Origin: JACZWL01 sp046756445
GTDB taxonomy: Bacteria > Pseudomonadota > Gammaproteobacteria > Steroidobacterales > Woeseiaceae
Direction: 5' to 3'
NCBI GenBank assembly: GCA_046756445.1
Contig: JBHHWI010000077.1
Coordinates: 1 to 14,243, forward strand
DNA length: 14,243 bases
Positions within the stretch are counted from its first letter, which is position 1; every line of letters starts with the position of its first letter. A program made the position numbers and the translations under genes. Below the pieces are notes generated by a model. It was not told where the DNA came from. It saw nothing but the letters and a program-made list of their open reading frames with translations, and made no database searches. Shown one piece after another: positions 13,896 to 14,243 of this stretch.

Positions 13896-14207
13896 ATGTT
13901 TGTTCGACAGGTTACGGCACACTTCAAACCAGGCAAATTTGATCTGCTCAACCAACGGCTCGAGAACGACATCATCCCGCTGCTCAAAAAGCAGACGGGG
14001 TTTCGTGATGAACTGGCGATTTTTGACAAGGAAAAAGACGAAGCCATTGCCATGAGTTTCTGGGAGACCCGGCAGGATGCCGAAAAGTACCAGCGCGATA
14101 TCTATCCCCAGGTATCCGAGAAGATGGCGGACGCCATTGAGGGCAGCCCGGAAGTCCGATCGTTCGAAGTCAATAATTCAACCTGGTACGACATTCACGC
14201 TACCTGA
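13896..14207 (+). CDS. Small ABM-fold (antibiotic biosynthesis monooxygenase-like) protein
   Basis: A 103-residue protein starting at ATG 13896, with AAAGGAG 6 nt upstream; the open frame back to 13803 lacks a ribosome site. The sequence has the dimeric alpha+beta-barrel pattern of ABM proteins: an N-terminal strand (MFVRQVTAHFKPG), a helix with repeated hydrophobics (FDLLNQRLENDIIPLLKKQTGF), paired strands (RDELAIFDKEKDEAIAMSFWET) and a helix (RQDAEKYQRDIYPQVSEKMADAI), ending in a strand (VRSFEVNNSTWY). Members range from small monooxygenases and heme-degrading enzymes to proteins of unknown role; no residue here fixes the reaction. It is divergent from fnr and shares a regulatory gap with an FNR-like site. 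Only 36 nt follow before the window ends. Confidence 0.85.
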   Translation: MFVRQVTAHFKPGKFDLLNQRLENDIIPLLKKQTGFRDELAIFDKEKDEAIAMSFWETRQDAEKYQRDIYPQVSEKMADAIEGSPEVRSFEVNNSTWYDIHAT

Positions 14208-14243
14208 CGGCGGGATTGTCGAAATCTGATATGGGCGGCAGCA

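Overview
The window is a dense c-type cytochrome locus, almost certainly from a Gram-negative proteobacterium. Gammaproteobacteria is my best guess, because the Crp/Fnr-type regulator at the right end keeps the FNR cysteine spacing and DNA-recognition residues, and GC content is moderately high. I count 39 covalent heme-attachment motifs in six proteins, 36 of the form CXXCH and three with longer spacing. No rRNA, tRNA, transposase, CRISPR array or phage gene is visible.

Layout. At the left edge, on the + strand, is the C-terminal part of an MtrB/PioB-family outer-membrane beta-barrel (1-1311). It ends tail to tail, with a 7-bp overlap, against a seven-gene minus-strand series read from 11141 down to 1305. 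In transcription order this series is: a tetraheme cytochrome; a 16-heme protein fusing an 11-heme module to five tandem monoheme domains; an NHL beta-propeller lipoprotein; a pentaheme lipoprotein; a second, unrelated large beta-barrel; a second NHL lipoprotein; and a dodecaheme cytochrome. From the 16-heme gene onward, gaps are 20 nt or less or the genes overlap, so those six look like one operon. The tetraheme gene is separated from them by 163 nt carrying a strong hairpin, which suggests it is made in larger amounts.

Upstream of this series (11142-12455) lie a 460-nt non-coding stretch and two small monoheme cytochromes: a lipoprotein with a PSD1/planctomycete-type cytochrome domain, and a c553/c5-like class I cytochrome. 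At the right end are a 53-residue membrane peptide, an FNR-type oxygen-sensing regulator with all four cluster cysteines, and, divergent on the + strand, a small ABM-fold protein. The same TGACAAATGTCA site occurs on both sides of the fnr gene.

How it may work (inference). Two outer-membrane barrels, several multiheme cytochromes and two surface or periplasmic beta-propellers fit a porin-cytochrome conduit for electron exchange with extracellular donors or acceptors, such as metal oxides or another cell. FNR would link the nearby genes to oxygen. The standalone tetraheme protein and the three tetraheme-like modules of the dodecaheme share a motif order that resembles, from memory, the OmcE-type filament subunits; this is a hypothesis. 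The direction of electron flow cannot be read from the sequence.
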